From the NCBI GenBank assembly GCA_019235885.1, contig JAFAKB010000051.1, forward strand, positions 16,875-80,874: a stretch of 64,000 nucleotides of DNA, read 5' to 3'. Both the position numbers and the translations under genes were made by a program. Position 1 is the first letter of the stretch. The number at the start of each line of letters is the position of its first letter. The notes beneath the pieces were generated by a model. It was not told the origin of the DNA, did not search any database, and saw nothing but the letters and a program-made list of their open reading frames with translations. This stretch comes from Candidatus Eremiobacterota bacterium (GTDB lineage: Bacteria > Vulcanimicrobiota > Vulcanimicrobiia > Vulcanimicrobiales > Vulcanimicrobiaceae). Shown piece after piece: positions 61,440-64,000 of the stretch.

Positions 61440-63047
61440 ATGACGACGACCGCGCCGCGCACCATCACGCCGTTCCGCAACGAACCGATCCGCGACTTCT
61501 CGGATCCCGCCGACCGCCGCTCGCTCGAGGAAGCGCTCGACCGCGCGCGCGCGCGCCTGGGCCAACGCTATCCACTCGTGATCGGCGGCGAGAAAATCCA
61601 AGGCGGTGCCGGGACGATCCCTTCGATCAATCCGGCCCGGCCGAGCGAGGTCGTCGGACAAGTCGACGAGGCGAGCGCGGCGCAGGTCTCGCAAGCGCTC
61701 GACGCGGCGACCGCGGCGTTCGAGCGCTGGAAGCGGACGAGCGCGGAGGAGCGGGCGGAGTTCCTGTTCCGCGCGGCCGAGCGCATCCGGCAGACGAAGG
61801 ACGACTGGAACGCGACCCTGATCCTGGAGGTCGGAAAACCGTGGATCGAGGCCGACGCCGACACCGCCGAGGCGATCGACTTCCTGGAGTTCTACGCCCG
61901 TGAGGCGCTCCGCTACGCGAACCCGCCGCCGCTCACCCCGATCAAGGGCGAGAAGAACTGGCTGACCTACCTGCCGCTCGGGGTCGGGGTGGTGATCCCG
62001 CCCTGGAACTTCGCCTTCGCGATCATGGCCGGGATGTCGTCGGCCGCGGTCGTCAGCGGGAACACCGCGATTCTGAAGCCTTCCTCCGACGCGGCGGTGA
62101 TCGCGGCCCGGTTCGTCGACCTGATGCACGAGCTCGGGCTGCCGCCGGGGGTGCTCAACCTGGTTCCGGGCGACGGGCCGACCGTCGGCGAGGCGCTGGT
62201 GACCGACCCGCGGACGCGCTTCGTCTCGTTCACCGGCTCGAAGGGCGTCGGGCTGCGGATCAACGAGCTCGCCGCCAAGACGCCGCCCGGCCAGAAGTGG
62301 GTCAAGCGCGTCGTCGCCGAGATGGGCGGGAAGGATGCGATCGTCGTCGCGGACGACGCCGACCTCGACGCCGCGGTCGCCGGCGTCGTCGCCTCGGCCT
62401 ACGGCTTTGCGGGGCAGAAATGCTCGGCGTGCTCGCGGGCGATCGTCGACGCGAAGCTCTACGACGCGTTCCTCGAGAAGCTGGTCCCGGCGGTGCAGGC
62501 GCTCAGAGTCGGCGACCCGAGCGGCCCGGTCGACGTCGGGCCGGTCGTGAACGCGAAGGCGGCCGAGAAGATCCTCGGCTACGTGGAGGTCGGGAAGGCC
62601 GAAGGCCGGCTGCTGACCGGGGGGCGCCGGCTCCTTGGCGAGGGGTACTTCATCGAGCCGACCGTCGTCGCGGACGTCGACCCGGAGGCGCGGATCGCCC
62701 AGGAAGAGATCTTCGGGCCGTACCTGGCGGTCATCAAGGCCCGCGACTACGACCACGCGCTGGAGATCGCCAACGGGACCGAGTTCGGGCTGACCGGAGC
62801 GGTCTACTCGAAGAGCGAGGAGCGGCTGGCGCGGGCGGCCGACGAGTTCTTCGTCGGCAACCTGTACCTGAACCGCAAGTGCACCGGGGCGCTGGTCGGC
62901 GGGCAGCCCTTCGGCGGCTTCAACATGAGCGGGACGGACTCGAAGGCCGGCGGCTACGACTATTTGCTGCTTTTCTTGCAAGCCAAGTCGATCTCGCGAA
63001 AGATCGCCGCTCAGGCGGCCGACGACCTGGCCGCGGGGATGGGCTAG
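61440..63047 (+). CDS. pruA: L-glutamate gamma-semialdehyde dehydrogenase (proline degradation)
   Basis: 535 residues, aldehyde dehydrogenase superfamily, RocA/PruA type. Oxidises glutamate-5-semialdehyde (from P5C) to glutamate. Catalytic Glu294 (VVAEMGGKDAIVV) and Cys328 (GFAGQKCSACSRAIVD). Other marks: NFAFAIMAGMSSAAVVSGNT, FTGSKGVGLRINELAAK, and the C-terminal NRKCTGALVGGQPFGGFNMSGTD-type region, a P5CDH hallmark. No proline dehydrogenase gene is in view. A stable hairpin follows. Confidence 0.92.
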   Translation: MTTTAPRTITPFRNEPIRDFSDPADRRSLEEALDRARARLGQRYPLVIGGEKIQGGAGTIPSINPARPSEVVGQVDEASAAQVSQALDAATAAFERWKRTSAEERAEFLFRAAERIRQTKDDWNATLILEVGKPWIEADADTAEAIDFLEFYAREALRYANPPPLTPIKGEKNWLTYLPLGVGVVIPPWNFAFAIMAGMSSAAVVSGNTAILKPSSDAAVIAARFVDLMHELGLPPGVLNLVPGDGPTVGEALVTDPRTRFVSFTGSKGVGLRINELAAKTPPGQKWVKRVVAEMGGKDAIVVADDADLDAAVAGVVASAYGFAGQKCSACSRAIVDAKLYDAFLEKLVPAVQALRVGDPSGPVDVGPVVNAKAAEKILGYVEVGKAEGRLLTGGRRLLGEGYFIEPTVVADVDPEARIAQEEIFGPYLAVIKARDYDHALEIANGTEFGLTGAVYSKSEERLARAADEFFVGNLYLNRKCTGALVGGQPFGGFNMSGTDSKAGGYDYLLLFLQAKSISRKIAAQAADDLAAGMG

Positions 63048-63083
63048 CAGGGCGCGCGGTTTTCGCTCTATTAGACGAAGGGG

Positions 63084-63103
63084 CCGCGCCGGGTACGGCG
63101 CGG
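63084..63103 (+). terminator. Hairpin after the dehydrogenase gene
   Basis: CCGCGCCG (63084-63091), loop GGTA, CGGCGCGG (63096-63103): a perfect 8-bp stem about 37 nt after the stop. No U-run follows, so a Rho-independent role is uncertain. Confidence 0.4.
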
Positions 63104-63120
63104 TCGCCTGCCTGTGGGCT

Positions 63121-63156
63121 GTGGAAAGTCCCGTGGAGAGACCCGTGGACAGGGTC
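63121..63156. repeat. Three 12-bp tandem repeats upstream of the rRNA promoter
   Basis: GTGGAAAGTCCC (63121), GTGGAGAGACCC (63133) and GTGGACAGGGTC (63145) are spaced exactly 12 bp apart and end 12 bp before the -35 box. GTGGANAG is common to all. The position suits an activator site or upstream element; resemblance to part of a DnaA box (TGTGGA) is noted but weak. Confidence 0.6.
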
Positions 63157-63168
63157 CCGCCGAAGCCA

Positions 63169-63197
63169 TTGACATCCTAGACGGCCGGTGATATTGT
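63169..63197 (+). promoter_or_regulatory. rRNA operon promoter
   Basis: TTGACA (63169-63174), 17-nt spacer, TATTGT (63192-63197). Transcription would start near 63204, giving a leader of about 385 nt before the 16S 5' end. Confidence 0.75.
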
Positions 63198-63203
63198 ATC
63201 CGA

Positions 63204-63589
63204 CGTTGACTCTCACGCCTCGCCCCTTTGGTGCGGTCAGTGATCCGGTCCGAAACGGGCCTGGCGGAAGCGTCCGTACCTTGAAAACTGAACAGTGCAG
63301 TAGCGCATAAGTCTGTGGGTCTCCGGCCCAAGGCAGGCAGTGCGCGGTCCGAAAGGCCCGCGTTTTTGTTTGCCCGGGTTGTGAGATGAGTAGGATTCGT
63401 GCTGCGGCTCTCCCGGCTCCACCGGAAGGTCCGCACCAGGCACGGATCCCGTACAAATTTATGACGACGCCGGCGCCGCGAGGCGCACGGCGAGGTTCGG
63501 ATTCGCAGTCCGGACCGATCGGCGGGCTCGAGCGATCGAGCGTGCCGACCAGTCAGCGAAGATAGAGCTTGTCAAAAGCTCCATGAATT
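63204..63589 (+). other. rRNA leader region
   Basis: Transcribed leader between the promoter and 16S. It contains TTGAAAACTGAACA (63281-63294), a sequence I know from Gram-positive rRNA operon spacers, and a hairpin around GAGCTT/AAAGCTC near 63566-63581 that could take part in RNase III processing. No tRNA or coding region seen. Confidence 0.45.

Positions 63590-64000
<411 letters not shown>

Overview
This window is high-GC bacterial chromosome. It carries most of a ribosomal-protein superoperon, a complete trp operon and the 5' end of a 16S rRNA gene. Many genes overlap by 1-14 nt with GTG or TTG starts. The 16S fragment and gene content would suit a deep-branching, little-cultivated lineage such as Eremiobacterota (WPS-2), but that is inference; a 16S search is the test.

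Layout. 1-2.7 kb: a glutaryl-CoA dehydrogenase gene leaving the left edge, then two tandem Uma2-family genes separated by a wrecked macro-domain gene. 2.7-15.8 kb: a long inverted repeat, a clear sigma70-type promoter, then rplC-rplD-rplW-rplB-rpsS-rplV-rpsC-rplP-rpmC-rpsQ-rplN-rplX-rplE-rpsN-rpsH-rplF-rplR-rpsE-rplO-secY-adk-map-rpmJ-rpsM. rpsJ, rpmD and infA are missing from their usual places. The block ends in a nested hairpin/inverted repeat. 16-34.3 kb: about 19 kb of unrelated genes between rpsM and rpsK: a coupled microprotein/membrane protein pair, a sugar epimerase and LarA-like pair divergent from a split UxaA-type hydro-lyase, a complete Liv-type ABC transporter, a Tat-exported retropepsin-like protein, lipoproteins, an ornithine-cyclodeaminase/beta-hydroxyacid-dehydrogenase pair, a DUF2079 membrane protein and a stress protein. 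34.7-37.4 kb: the rest of the alpha operon (rpsK-rpsD-rpoA-rplQ) from its own promoter and a predicted structured leader. 37.4-44.3 kb: trpE-G-D-C-F-(unknown)-B-A. 44.3-51.2 kb: a Cys-rich lipoprotein, an unknown protein and a second complete Liv-type ABC operon. 51.2-52.7 kb: a lower-GC island with one orphan gene. 52.7-59.2 kb: a tyrosinase-family protein, a LodA-like cysteine-tryptophylquinone oxidase, a small partner protein, its LodB-like flavoprotein and a propeller-like protein. 59.2-63.0 kb: a tandem rhodanese, L-2-hydroxyglutarate oxidase and a proline/glutamate-semialdehyde dehydrogenase. 63.1-64 kb: an rRNA promoter with three 12-bp repeats just upstream, then 16S rRNA running off the right edge.

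How it fits together. The housekeeping blocks are tightly packed and translationally coupled. The accessory genes point to a heterotroph taking up amino acids (two Liv systems) and degrading amino or hydroxy acids (GcdH, LhgO, RocA/PruA, OCD family, UxaA). The most distinctive cluster is the tyrosinase + LodA/LodB group, two oxidative chemistries side by side. A roughly 22-bp dispersed repeat (core CTTCGACGAGCTCAGGATGAC) occurs at least five times and has been absorbed into the ends of rpsC and trpD.
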